A stretch of DNA of 64,000 bases from contig JACVTC010000203.1 of NCBI GenBank assembly GCA_016946835.1, forward strand, positions 58,501 to 122,500. Reading direction: 5' to 3'. The position numbers were made by a program, and so were the translations under genes. Shown here one piece after another: positions 28,209 through 41,048 of the stretch (position 1 is its first letter; each line of letters opens with the position of its first letter). The notes under the pieces are model-generated. The model made no database searches, was not told the origin of the DNA, and saw nothing but the letters and a program-made list of their open reading frames with translations. The stretch comes from Neocallimastix lanati (nom. inval.) (lineage: Eukaryota; Neocallimastigomycota; Neocallimastigomycetes; Neocallimastigales; Neocallimastigaceae).

Positions 28209-30187
28209 ATAAAAGTAAATAATATATAAATTAACATTTAAATTTAAGTTTCAATTATTATATAATGTAATTTCGATATATTTATACTTTTTTTGTCTAA
28301 TGAAAGGAAGCCCATTTAAATACTTAAAGAAATAAATAAAAATAACTAAAAATAAATAAAAATAAATAAATAAATAGATAGATAAATAAGAGAGTAATAA
28401 TTATTTTTATATATATAAAAATTATAAAAGAAAATTTATGAAAATTATTTTATTAACATTTACTAATGAGTTATATCTAACTATTGTTATTATCACTACT
28501 ATTCAAATTTAATTTGTTTTATTTTATATTATTGTTATTTTTATTGTTATTTCTACTGTTATTTTTATTATTATTTTTATTATTATTATTTTTTCTTTCT
28601 TTTACTATAACTTAAAATCAAAGGTTTTTATTAAAACTTTGTTGTAGTTTTGACTTTGTAAATTTATTTTAAAATTATTGAAATTAACAAAAAATTAATT
28701 AATAAAATTAATAAAAAAAATGATTGGTTAAAATATAATATTATTAATAATATGTGAAAAATAATGGATTAATTTAAAAAATTCCACTATTTTTTTTTTA
28801 AAAAAATATATGTATCTAACCAAAAATAGGAATATTCGGTAATGAGTAATAAAAAGATAGTAAAAAATTATAATACTAATACTAATAATAATAATAATAA
28901 TATAATTTTATTATATAAAAATTTTTTATTAGACTCAAAATATATTGCCATTCAATAATTTAAAGATACGACATTCGTAAATAGTTTAAATTGTACGCAT
29001 TACTGAGTAAATATAACATCAATAATAAATAATAATTATATTAATAATAATTAAAATATTTATTTATATTTAAAGTTTTATTTTTTATTTTATTAATTTT
29101 TTATTATTTTTAAAGTTTAAACATGATTATTTTATAAAATTAATTTAATTTTTTTACACTAAAAAAATAAAAATAAAAAATAATTAAAAAATTAAATTAA
29201 ATTAAATTAAAATATTAATATATTCTTAAAAAGTTTCAAATAAATAATTAACAATAAGAGAAAATATGAATAAAATTTTATTATTTGAATAAAAATTTTA
29301 TCATTTTAATCTAATACTTATATTTTACAATTAATATACATATTCTTTATTATAATTTTTACTTTTATCATTATTATATATTATTATTATATTATGAAAT
29401 ATTCGAACTAGAAAAAAGTAAAAAAAGTTCTTAAATTCCTTATAAATTATTATTAATATATAATTGAATTATTATTATAATATATATATATTTTTTAAAA
29501 AAAATGAATGATTTCATAATTTTTTTAATTATTCTAGATATTAAATCTACATAAAAATATTTATAAAAAAGCATAAAATAACATATATAATGAAATAATA
29601 TTAATAATTATAGATATACAGATAGATATAAAATAATATAATAAAAAAAATATACATTAAATTTAATTATTAATACAAGAATTTTAAAAATAATATTAAA
29701 TAATATAATAATATAATCGAAACTTTTTTCGATTTTAAAAATTTTCAAAATAATTTAAATAATTTTAAAAACATAAATTTAAATGAATATATAAAAAAAA
29801 AAAAAAAAATAAGTATTTGTGAAAATATCGTTAGTAAAATAAATAGTTTAATTAAGAAATTATTATACTATAAACTTTATTTTAGTTTAATTAAAAAATA
29901 AATATAAAAAAAAAAAAAAAAAAAAAGTAAAAAGTAATAAAAAAATTAAAAAAAATTTTAATTTAATTTATTATTAATTATTGAAATAGGTCATATTCAC
30001 AATTATTAATATATTATTAATAATATAATATATTTAATAAATTTTAAAAATATTATATATATATTATTTATAAATCATCTGATATACATAAATTTATACA
30101 AGCTTTAATTTGTTATTACAATTTTCATTACAATTAATTTATTATGAACATAATTAATTATATTCATATTAATAATATGAATAAAAT
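28209..30187. other. A+T-rich spacer upstream of the HECT ligase
   Basis: No gene seen. The promoter and 5' untranslated region of the minus-strand ligase should lie in the first few hundred bases. A pyrimidine-rich stretch at about 28500-28620 (TTATTT and TTTCTTTC) is the only compositional feature. Confidence 0.5.
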
Positions 30188-31468
30188 GGAGAGGTTGCAT
30201 TACGCCATTTTTCACGTGATGTATATAAATATGTGGCTATAGCTATATTATGCTACATAATATTATTTTATTGTATTATTTTGTTATTTCAATTTTTAAG
30301 TTAATTATTAAGTTAATAATTAAATAAATCATATAATGGTTAGATTTTATGATTTTAATTCTTTTATTTGGGTGTGGAGCATTTCGCCAAATTGCATTTC
30401 GCCAGGTTGCGTTTCGCCAATTTTTTTGAAAGCATGTGGCGTATTAAAAATGTGGCATTTCGCCAAGTTGCATTTCGCCAAATTGAGAATTATTAAATAA
30501 ATAAATAAATAAATAAAATAAAATATATTAATATTGATGTATTTATATTTTTGAAGTAAATATTTAAATATTAAAAAATTTTTTTTCATAGATAAATAGC
30601 TTTACAAATATCTGTTTAAATAAATAATAAATTGATAAATAATAAATAAAAAAAAATAATAATAATAAAATAAACAATATAGTAATATAATTAATAAAAA
30701 AATAATAATAATATAAACAGTATTACTTTAATTATAAAAGGATTGTCATTAATAATAATAATGACGATTAAATTATAAAAAATATTATTATTATTTGCAA
30801 ATATATATATAAATGAATTAATAAAAATAATATTTACCTACTTAAGAAAAATGTAAAAAGTTTTTCTTATAGTATTTTATAAATTAATAATAAATAATAT
30901 ATAATAAATAATAAATAAATAATATAAACTGTAGCAATAATTACAGAAACATCAATAATAATATTTTAATAATTAAATATTATAAATTATTATTTTATTA
31001 CTATTTTACGAAATATTAAAATATATAATAATAATTTTTTTATTAGTCAAAATTATTTTAAAAAGAGAATAAATGAATAAATACAATAATTATTAAAGTA
31101 TTTTTAATCTTTATTAGATTAGGTTAGCTTAAGAACATTAAAATATATTTTTATGATAAAATATTATTATTTTAAAAATATATTTTTATAATTAAAATAT
31201 TGTTATGATATTATTTTTTTACAAAATATTAAAATATATTTTTATAATTAAATTTATTTTTATAATTAAATTTATTTTTATAATTAAATATTATTAATAA
31301 TTATTTTATTTTAAAAAATATCTATAATTAATTATAAAATATAATAAAAACAAGTTTAAAAAAATTATTTTGAATTTTTATTTATTTATTTATTTATATA
31401 TTTAAATCAAAAAGCCATTTGTCGAAATGCATCTTGGGGAAATGCAATTTGGCGAAATGCAACTCTCC
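30188..31468. mobile_element. Non-autonomous DNA element with terminal inverted repeats (MITE-like)
   Basis: The left end GGAGAGGTTGCATTACGCCA (30188-30207) is mirrored at the right end (31450-31468, reverse complement GGAGAGTTGCATTTCGCCA). Close to both ends the motif GCATTTCGCCAA is repeated several times (left 30384-30482, right 31417-31459). The interior, about 1.2 kb, is A+T-rich without coding capacity. A MULE transposase pseudogene starts only about 260 bases to the right, and another GGCGAAATGCA end lies at about 34504, so these motifs may belong to that family. I found no convincing target duplication. Confidence 0.55.
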
Positions 31469-31723
31469 CCTTTTATTTAAATGCCATTAATAAAAGAATT
31501 ATTTAAAAATATAAATGTTATTAATAATAATTCTTTTATTTAAATGTTATTAAAAAAAATATTAATTATAATGATAAAATTATTAATTATACAGACGTAT
31601 TTGAATATTTATTTAAACTGTATAAATTTAATGAGCTTTATTAATTAAATTTTTGAATGATAGAATTCTGATTATTTCGTTTGGTCATTCCTCATTTCTT
31701 AATTATTTATCATAAAGTAATAT

Positions 31724-33182
31724 TTATATTATAGTATTTAAATCAGTTAAACAATCAAACCTCAAATTAATAATATTATTTCTTTCACATTTAGCATCAA
31801 TTAACTTGACTTTAATATTTTTGTAGCGTTCAATTAAGACACTGATTTCATTAGCTTTATTTATTGCTCTTTTTTTTTTATTTTCCAAATTCCTCTTATT
31901 TTTTTTTGATAATCATAATATGATAAATATTCAAGTTCATTTAATTTATCTATTAATTCATAAAAAGATAATTTTGTTGGAAATAAAATATTTAAATAAT
32001 TATTGAGTGATTCTGAGGCATTGTTTGCTATATGTTCCATATTATTATAATAATTCCAAATTTTAATATCATAACCAACTAAATATGTTTTATAAAATAT
32101 TCTAAAAATTTTAAAAATTTACAATAATTATTTTTAATAGATTTAATTTTAATTATAACATAAATATCAAATATATATTCAGGATTTATAAATGGTTAAT
32201 TTGAAATAGCTTTATAATAAATAAATATACTATTATCATTTTTTACTTCATTATAACATAATTTATTTTTATTTTTATTTTTTTTATTTTCAAGTGATTT
32301 TTTATAATGCCAAATGCAATATTTAATATTTGTATTAGGAAATACTGCTTTTGCTGCTTTAGATATTCCCCTTTCAAAATCACAATGCAAATTTTTTGGT
32401 TCAATTATAATATTAATTATAATATTATTGTTACATGTATTAGCATTTTTTTTTTTTTTTAATTTTTCAAATAATATTTTAATATGTTACTTGTTCTTTA
32501 TTTTTTAATATTGCAAAAGAAGTAGTGTAAAAACTATTTAATTTTTTAGCTTAAGTTCTTGTAATAAATATTTGATAACTAAATTTAGGGGCAATAAAAA
32601 ATATACCATCAAGAAATATATCATCATTATATTTTCTAAATAATTTTGCTTGAAAAGAGGATTGAAAAATTATTAAATTAGAATCTTTGAATATAATAAA
32701 AATTTCACCTCTCTTTGTTTTATAATATTAAAATTCACTAGGAATTTCATCAAATGTTGTTACATTGGATGGTAGTTTTTTATTTAAATTTCTTAATATT
32801 TAGGATTTAATTGAATTATATTCTGGACATATAAATACCATTTCTTTAGAAATTTTATTATATAGAGGCTTTATTTTTATACCAAAAGGAATTGAACTTT
32901 TTTCAATTCCATCTTTAATTTTATGTTTCATTATAGATAGAGATACATTGTATTGTTTTTCAGGATGATTATGTGAACTATCATATTTTAAGATTTCTTT
33001 CTTATCGTTTAAAATAATAAAAAATTTACATTTATTTATTTTTTTTATATACGGTACATTTATAAACTTTGGAATTATCTTTTCTTATATATGAAAAATT
33101 AAATTTATATTTTTTATTAATAATAATTTGCTCTTTTCCTTTGTTAGACTCACTTATATCAATAATTAGATTTCTTCCATTC
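31724..33182 (-). pseudogene. MULE transposase pseudogene with FLYWCH-like N-terminus
   Basis: On the minus strand, broken frames encode in order: a FLYWCH-like zinc-finger region (KVYKCTVYK, then YDSSHNHPEK), a linker, the start of a MULE transposase core (DDIFLDGIFFIAP), the part HCDFERGISKAAKAVFP with NIKYCIWHYKKSLENK, and a C-terminal helical part (ESLNNYLN, then LFPTKLSFYELID) ending in TAA at 31724-31726. Several in-frame stops and frame changes (for example near 33010, 32800, 32730 and 32550) show it is dead. MULE transposases with FLYWCH fingers are known from Mutator-like DNA transposons. Confidence 0.75.
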
Positions 33183-33279
33183 TATATTTTTATAAAAATT
33201 TAATTATATAATTAAAATTATTATATTAATTATCCAATATTATTCTTAATATTAATTTTGAAAAATTAGTTTTTCAATT

Positions 33280-33530
33280 ATTTGTAAAAAAAAAAAAAAA
33301 ATAAATAATTAAATAAAGAATGCAATAATATAAATGTATAGTACAGATTGAATAAAATAAAATAAAATAATATAATATAAATATTGAATGTAATAATATA
33401 AGAGTACAAGTATATAAAATAAAATAAAATAATATAAATATTGAATGTAATAATAAAAGAGTACAAGGATATAAAATTAAATAAAATAAAATAAAATAAA
33501 ACAAAATAAAATAAAATAAATATTTATTAT
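33280..33530. repeat. Low-complexity AAAAT/AATGTAATAATA repeats
   Basis: Contains two near-identical blocks with ATATTGAATGTAATAATA followed by AGAGTACAAG. It also has a segment (about 33338-33365) that is the reverse complement of part of the minisatellite unit at 33788-34230. The overlapping Phe/Tyr-rich frames are artefacts. Confidence 0.6.
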
Positions 33531-33759
33531 TATTTTTTATTAAAGAATATTAAAGACAATTTATTTTTAAAAATAAAATGTTATATTTAATTTTATATGT
33601 TAGAAAATAAAAAAAATCATTTATATTTAAAAGATTATTAACAATCAATAATATTGTTTTATATATTAAATTACATCATTAATTGAATATAATAAAAATG
33701 TAAAAAATTTTCATTTCGAAAATGTTGATCTTAAATATTATTTAATAAAAAATAATAAT

Positions 33760-34350
33760 AGGTATTTATTTTATTTTATTTTATTTTATTCAATCTGTAC
33801 TTTATATTTAACATTCTACTATTTATTTTATTTTATTTTATTTTATTTTATACAATCTGTACTTTATATTTAACATTCTACTATTTATTTTATTTTATTT
33901 TATTTTATTTTATTTTATTTTATTTTATACAATCTGTACTTTATATTTAACATTCTACTATTTATTTTATTTTATTTTATTTTATTTTATTTTATTTTAT
34001 TTTATACAATCTGTACTTTATATTTAACATTCTACTATTTATTTTATTTTATTTTATTTTATTTTATTTTATACAATCTGTACTTTATATTTAACATTCT
34101 ACTATTTATTTTATTTTATTTTATTTTATTTTATTTTATTTTATACAATCTGTACTTTATATTTAACATTCTACTATTTATTTTATTTTATTTTATTTTA
34201 TTTTGTTTTATTTTATTCAATCTGTATTTTATATTTAACATTCTACTATTTATTTTATTTTTTTTTATTTTATTTTTATTTTATTTTATTTTATTTTATT
34301 TTATTTTATTTTATTTTATTTTATTTTATTTTATTTTATTTTATTTTATA
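33760..34350. repeat. Minisatellite of about seven units with a TTTTA spacer
   Basis: The block CAATCTGTACTTTATATTTA, continued by ACATTCTACTATTTA, repeats at about 33790, 33852, 33930, 34006, 34074, 34145 and 34218. The copies are separated by variable numbers of TTTTA units, and a pure (TTTTA)n run follows to about 34350. Near-identity of the unique part suggests recent expansion. Confidence 0.9.
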
Positions 34351-34830
34351 TACTTATATTATTATATTCTTTATTTATTTATATATTTGTTTATACATTT
34401 ATTTTTTTACATATAATTGTATTAAAATTTTATATGGCGTTAACAAAAAATTTTACAAGCCATTAAAAATAAATGGCGTATTGAAAATTTGTATTATAAA
34501 AATTGGCGAAATGCACCACATTCGAATAAAAATATTGATATAAATAATAATTTTACTAATCATCTTGTTTAATATAGTAAAATTAATTTCATTAAATAGT
34601 ATATATAATATACTATTTAATGAATTATATTATATATATATATATATAAATTAAAAAAAGTATATGATTTTATAAATTAAATCACAAAAGAATGAAATGA
34701 AAAATTCAAAAATATTAATAAAGTTTATTGTAGATTAATAATAACAAATGGAAGATTAAAATCTTAATATAAAATAAATCTTATTATTAGAATATTTACT
34801 TTAATGAGTTTTCTTTATTTAATATGGAAC
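34351..34830. other. Spacer with a MULE-end-like motif
   Basis: A+T-rich. TGGCGTATTGAAAATTTG at about 34475 and ATTGGCGAAATGCACC at about 34501 resemble the terminal motifs of the element at 30188-31468, so this may be the far end of a decayed MULE that contained the transposase pseudogene. A short palindrome of the ATATAT type is at about 34626-34648. Confidence 0.4.
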
Positions 34831-35170
34831 TTTTTTTTTTTAGATTAAAAAGAGAATACATTTTCATTGCTTAATTTATTATACATATAAAAATATTAAT
34901 TACATTATAAATATAATGAAATAAAAATTAAATAAAAAATGAATTAAAATATTTTAAATAAAATGCAAATGAAAATTTAATAAAAAAAAAAAAAGTTTAA
35001 TATTGAAAATTTAGCGAAAATTATGAAGTAATTCATAATATTGTGAAGTGAATTGAAATTATTTCTACCAAAAAAAAAAAAAAAACTAACAATGAAATAA
35101 AACATGGAAGTAACATTTACAAAAGTAGTTAGTATGATGGGATTTTCTTATAAAAAATAAATCATTATTA
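34831..35170 (-). mobile_element. Decayed copy of the poly(A)-tailed retroposon
   Basis: Minus-strand relative of the elements at 4471-5172 and 14198-14734. It has a poly-T (A tail on the minus strand) at 34831-34841, the box AAGAGAATACATTTTC, and further up a segment matching GAAGTAACAT and the neighbouring retroposon body. Strongly diverged, with no open frame. Confidence 0.5.
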
Positions 35171-35189
35171 AAAAAGATTTAGAATAATT

Positions 35190-35480
35190 TATAAATCACC
35201 ACTACTACAATCCTTAAATTCCTTAATAATATTCTTTTTTGTATGTCTTCCGATATTCCTTCTTTCTTGAACAACTTTTAACATTTTTATTATAAGCGTT
35301 ATAACAATTGTATTTATCACAAAATTTCTTTAAGCTTCCTTCTACTTAATGATATTTATCATTTTTATCATTTCTTTTATATCATAAGATATTATAATGT
35401 CTTCTTATACATCCTTCATGATCTTCTTTTCCATTATATAATTTTATTAATTGAACTTTAGTCATTTTATTTTATTCAGT
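35190..35480 (-). pseudogene. Unrecognised Cys/Lys-rich pseudogene
   Basis: A minus-strand frame with MTKVQLIKLYNGKEDHEG near the start and KFCDKYNCYNAYNKNVKSC later is interrupted by several TAA/TGA codons (near 35385, 35345 and 35225). I do not recognise the family. It lies next to the retroposon copy at 34831-35170 and may belong to it. Confidence 0.25.
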
Positions 35481-38005
35481 AATTGAATTAGATTTAACTT
35501 TGAATTATTTACTTTATTTTCACACTATACATACTTTGTAAGATAATAACTTTCTTTTTTTTTTTTTTTTTTTTCTTTCCTACGGCATATTAATATTTAG
35601 GTTTAAAGTGAATAGATTTCTGTTATTACTTGATACTGGAGAATTATAACAGTCATTTATCTTAATATGAGAAGTGCTATGAATATTCATGCATTTAGTT
35701 ATCACTAATATTGTTAAGCCACATTTAAGAAATATAAATACATGCATTTTGTATCCATTTTATATAAACCTTAATTATTATAAAACATATAACTCTATAT
35801 TATGTAAAATCATATCAAAAGGATTTGTAACATCGAAAGCACCACTGCATACTATATTGATATCATATTTATTAATGGAATTTTATAGTATTGTAATCGC
35901 ATTTTACCTCATTATATCAAACATGAATCAATAATTGAAATTGAAATTGTCATTCTTTTTTTTATTCGTAAATTCATTTTCCACCAAATTTAGCTTTAAT
36001 ATATTCACCATTTTGATTTACACAACGTGAAAACTATCTTTAAATAATATATTATTTTAAAATCACAAAAATAATTTAAATTATGAAGCATTCTTAAAAT
36101 AAAAGTTTTATTTCAAATTTTATAATATTAAAATTTGAATAAATAATTATTTTTTTAAGTACTTATGCCATAAAAAAAAAAAATAATAAAAATATATATA
36201 GCATAAATATTATATGATGAATTAAAATGAAGAGATCTACCATAAAATTTTAATTTAAACTTAATTTTTCATTGATTTTACCCGAATAAATATTAATATT
36301 TAATATTATATAATTTTTAATATCAAATATTAGACACTTTCAAAATATAATGTTTCTTTATTAGATAAATTTATTAGTAAATATTTTAATATATAATAAA
36401 TTTAAGTAAGAGACTATCTTAATATTTTATTTCAAATACCATTCTACAATAATTTTAAAAGAATAAATATGCCTATTTATTATAATATTATTTATAATTA
36501 TGAGCATATTCATCCATGGTTTTAAAATAAATTATTTAGTAGTACGCAGCACTAATTTCATTAAATTTCAAATAAATATTTTTTAAATTTACATTTCAAT
36601 CAAATAAGTATATTAATAGATTAAAATTTAAATAATCTTAATGTTTATAATCAATAAATAAAAGTAAATTCAAACTATAATTCTCTCCATTAATATTTTT
36701 TTGGACAAAAATTTAATTTATCATAAATTAAATAAATATTTTTTTTTTATATAAAATTTTTAAACTTAAAATATTATTAAATTTTATTATTAATTAAACC
36801 ATATTATTAAAATCACAACTATTCAAAAGTGTATTATAAGAAACAGAAGATTTGATAATTAATGCTTTACTATTATTCTAATTTTTAATTTTTATTATTA
36901 AAATTTTATTTTCAAAAATTTTGTAATGTTAAAAAAAAAATATATATATTTATATAAAAAATAAGAAAGTTAACTTTTTTAACAGAAAAACTTATCATAA
37001 AAAATCACAACTTTGAAATAAAAAAAGGAAACAAAAAATTTTTAAGTTAAAAGTGATATTATTATATAATTATTAATATTAAATAATTTATATTAAATAA
37101 GATTAGGAAAAAATAATTTTAATCATTTTGTACTTGATCTTTTGTACATTATTGATCATTATAATAGTTCTCTTCTAAAATATAAGTATAAATAAAAACT
37201 TTATTATTTCCAATAGCACAAAAAAAAAAAAAAAAAAAAACACATCAATATATAAAAAAAAATTTTTTTTTTTTAATTTTTGTTTTATTTTTCTTTCTTT
37301 ATTTAATTTATTTTACTTTTGGATCAACGTTTGCGTAACTAATTTTATAAATTATTTTATTTACTACTAAAATTTATAATTTTCTATAATTTTTTTCTAT
37401 TTTATTTTTTTTATATTGTTTTTATTTTGTTTTTATTTTGTTTTTGTTTTATTTTTATTTTATTTTTATTTTATTTTTATTTTGCTTTTATTTTGCTTTA
37501 ATTTTGTTTTTATTTTATTTTGTTTTTATTTTATTTTTATTTTGTTTTTATTTGTTATTTTTTATTTTTTTTCTTTTGTTTTTATTTTTTATTTTTTATA
37601 ATTTAATTTAATATTGACTTTTATTTTGTTTTTATTTTTTATTTATTTTTAATTTTTATTTTTATTTTTTATTTGTTTTTAATTTTTGTTTATTTGTTAA
37701 TTTTTTGTTTATTTTTATAATTTTTTTTAATTTTGTTTATTTTTATAATTTATTTTTAATTTTGTTATTTTTTAATTTAATTTATTTTTATTTTTATTTT
37801 AATTTTTTTTTTGTTCATAAATTATTTTATAATATTATTTTTATTTGAATAGTTAATGATTTAAATATGACTTAATATTTAATAAAATATTAAATAATTT
37901 AAATACTACTTAATATTTAATAAAATATTAAATAATATTAATAATAATCTTATATTATTATATAGTCTTTATAGATTATTTATCTATATTAATAAAAAAT
38001 TAAAT
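35481..38005. other. A+T-rich spacer without a supported gene
   Basis: An 81-codon plus-strand frame at 35689-35934 has no recognisable motif and no second copy, and I do not call it a gene. Positions 37380-37850 are a (TTTTA/TTTTG)n tract. Just after it, a block of about 50 bases with TAATATTTAATAAAATATTA is repeated twice (about 37864-37945). Confidence 0.5.
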
Positions 38006-38704
38006 TTAAAAACCTTTTTCATCAATTTCAAAGTTATTAGCTTTACTGTATTCATTAAGAACACTCATACAAGAATCATGGTTGTAACTTTGAGCTTTCT
38101 TATTACAAACTTCAAGAATAGTGTTGTCTTGATCAATACAGTAAACCTTTCCATTATGACCAACACAGTGATCATTACGTAAAGAGAGGTGACCTGTAAC
38201 TGGTGTAAGACAAACGTATTGCATGATAACCTTGTAAGAAAGAACAATACCACCATTTTCCTTACATTCTTTTTGATCTTGAATGTAATCAATAATTATT
38301 CTTTCATTTTGTGGATAAGATCTTAAATCATTCTTGAACTTGCCAGTACCATTATTATTTAAAGTGCTGATAAAGTATGAACACTTTCTGTAGTCATAGT
38401 CGTCACTAGATTTAATACATTGTTCAATATTGGTTAATTTCTTATCAACACATAAGACAGAGGCAGTAGCATGGAAACATGCTGAATTTTCTGGATTTAC
38501 GGCTTTGTTTCTACTATTTTCAGTGTAAGCCTTAAGACAAGCATAACTAGTACTATCATCATTCATATTAACAAGAAGCTTTCCACCTTGAGTTTTACAA
38601 GTCTTCTTGAGAGAATCAATGGAAACATGTTTTTCATTAACTGGAGCGGCATTAACAACAGAAAGTAAAGCTACAGCAGAAAGGAAGAGAGTTTTGAAAT
38701 TCAT
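38006..38704 (-). CDS. Small secreted protein with two six-cysteine repeats
   Basis: A 232-residue intronless frame. A signal peptide (MNFKTLFLSAVALLSVVNA, cleavage near A20) opens it. The mature part has exactly twelve cysteines, at 36, 56, 76, 85, 96, 108 and 147, 165, 180, 189, 200, 212. The last four of each set have identical spacing (C-x8-C-x10-C-x11-C), and both halves share CK..GG near the first Cys, so it is an internal duplication of one disulfide-rich domain. The family is not recognised. There is no dockerin and no transmembrane segment, so it is likely free outside the cell or wall-associated. Isolated gene; the base composition is clearly coding compared with the flanks. Confidence 0.85.
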   Translation of the reverse strand: MNFKTLFLSAVALLSVVNAAPVNEKHVSIDSLKKTCKTQGGKLLVNMNDDSTSYACLKAYTENSRNKAVNPENSACFHATASVLCVDKKLTNIEQCIKSSDDYDYRKCSYFISTLNNNGTGKFKNDLRSYPQNERIIIDYIQDQKECKENGGIVLSYKVIMQYVCLTPVTGHLSLRNDHCVGHNGKVYCIDQDNTILEVCNKKAQSYNHDSCMSVLNEYSKANNFEIDEKGF

Positions 38705-40363
38705 TTTTGTTATTTTATTATATTATTGTTTTTATTTTTTTTAGCAATATTAAATTAAATTATATTTTTTTTTAAAATAATAATAATATTTTAAAATAAT
38801 TTATTTTTTGTTTTGTTTTGTTTTATTTTATTGTATTTTAATATTTATTTTTATATTTATATTTATTTTTTTTTTTTTGGTGATAATATTTTAATGAAAT
38901 TAACAGGTATTTATACTTTTTTTATGAATAACATAAAAAAAAGTGTTATTAAATATTTTAGTATATATTTATATTTATATAATTTATTATATAATAATAA
39001 TAATATATAAAAATTTATTTGTATATTTTTCTTATGGATTATACAAATTTATTATAAATATTAATAAAAAAAAATAATAAATATGTTTCGAAATAATCCA
39101 TAATTCACAAAAATATCATATAAAAATAAGATTATTAAAACTATTTATTAATAATTCAAATTTATATATAATTAATTTTTATTATATTAAAAAAAATGCA
39201 TACAAAATCATTTTAAAAATACAGAAATTCTGATTGTATAAAATAAAATAAGGATTGGTGGTATTAAATATTATTTAAAATAGTGTGTTGTTAGAAATAA
39301 AAAAAAGAAATATAAAATAAAATAAAAAGGCAATAAATAATATATAATTTCTTAAGATTAGAAAATAAGAAAAAAAAAAAATTTTTTTTCTTATATTATA
39401 GAATAAAAATTATATCAGAAAAGGGAAAATAGAAAATAAATATAAAAATTCCATACCTTCCATATACGGATAAATTATAATCTATAATTACTAAATAAAT
39501 TTTTTTAAAAAAAAATCAAATAAAATCAAATAAAATCAAATAAAATATTAATATAATTAAAAAAAATAAAAAATTAAAAATTAAAAAAAAAAAATAAAGA
39601 ATTCCTTAAAAAAGATAATTTAATTTAAAATAAATAAAAGAAGAAAATAACATAAATATTAAATGTATTAGTTTAATAATAATAATATTTAAGATATTAT
39701 TTAAGATTTTATTTGTCTACAACTATTAATTTTTCTTTTTTCTTTTTTTATTATTTTTTTTTATTTGTACTCTTAAAAAAAAAATACTATACATTTAAAT
39801 TTATTTAAGTTCATGTATCCTTCCTTCATATCATATATATAAATATTCTATACTATAAATTCGATATATGAATTAAAAAAAAAAGTAATAAATTTAAGTC
39901 ATATAGAATATTTTTAATATAAATTTTTTATTTACAAATGAGTTGTAAATAAAAATATTATTTATTTATTTATTTATTTATTTTTTTTATTTTCTTATGC
40001 AACCTTTTTTATTTCTACTATAATTAAATGATAATAATTGGCTGCTAAGGTATAATTTTTTTTTTTTTTTTATACTATTTCTATTATTATGAATCAATAT
40101 TAACTGAACCAATAAAAAAAAAAATTTTTTTTAAATAAAATGTAAACCTTATTTATTATTAAATTTGACATTAATAATAATTAAAATTTAAAAAAATGTT
40201 CAAAAAAAACACTTTTTTTTTTTTTTTTTATGGATCTTCCTAATATATAAAATATTGATCAAACTTTAATATGATGTAACAAAGTTAAGATATCTATTGA
40301 TAATTATTAAATAAATTTATTATATTTAAAGTTTATATCAAGAAACAAATAATAATTAAAAAA

Positions 40364-40398
<35 letters not shown>

Positions 40399-41006
40399 AT
40401 AAAACTTTAAGAAAAACAAAAAATATATAAATATAAATATTATCATATATATTAATATTAATATATAGAAATATAAATATAGAAATAAGTATTAATATAG
40501 AAATAAAAAAAAAAATAAAAAAAGAAATAAAATAGAAGAAAAGAAATTGAGTTAAATATTCTATCAATCTCTAAAATATTATAATTATGCAAAATTTTTT
40601 TTTTTACTATTTATTATATAAATTTTTACTATTTTATGAACTATTTTATTTATATTTGAACTTAGCGTGTTTTATATTTATATATTTTTTCATTCTATAT
40701 AATAATATATAAAAAATATTATTCATTCATTCATTCATTCATTCATTATATTTATTTATTTATTATTAAAATAAAAAAAACTAAATAAAATAAAAAATTT
40801 AGTTCTTCCACCTTTCCCTTGACATTTAATCTTAGAAAACTTAAACTATTACTTAAAATACAATATTTTAAATCTATTATTCAAAAAATATTAAAACAAA
40901 GACAAAAGTTATTAATAAAATTTTAAAACATTAATATTACTATTGTTATTATTAACTATTTATTACTTTATTAATATAAATACCATTATTATTATTAATA
41001 TTTACA

Positions 41007-41048
<42 letters not shown>

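Noticed and set aside
33274-33504. Hydrophobic frames of 62-76 codons suggesting membrane proteins
   Set aside because: Translation of repeated TTTTA and AATGTAATAATA-type sequence.
35600-35940. LLLDTGE on the plus strand as a possible retropepsin, and the 81-codon frame after it
   Set aside because: A single short DTG match followed by stops, with no flap or ILG motif nearby.
35976-36036. Possible terminal exon on the minus strand reading FSRCVNQNGEYIKAKFGGK
   Set aside because: It has an acceptor-like ATAG before it and a stop after it, but no upstream exon could be found to join it.
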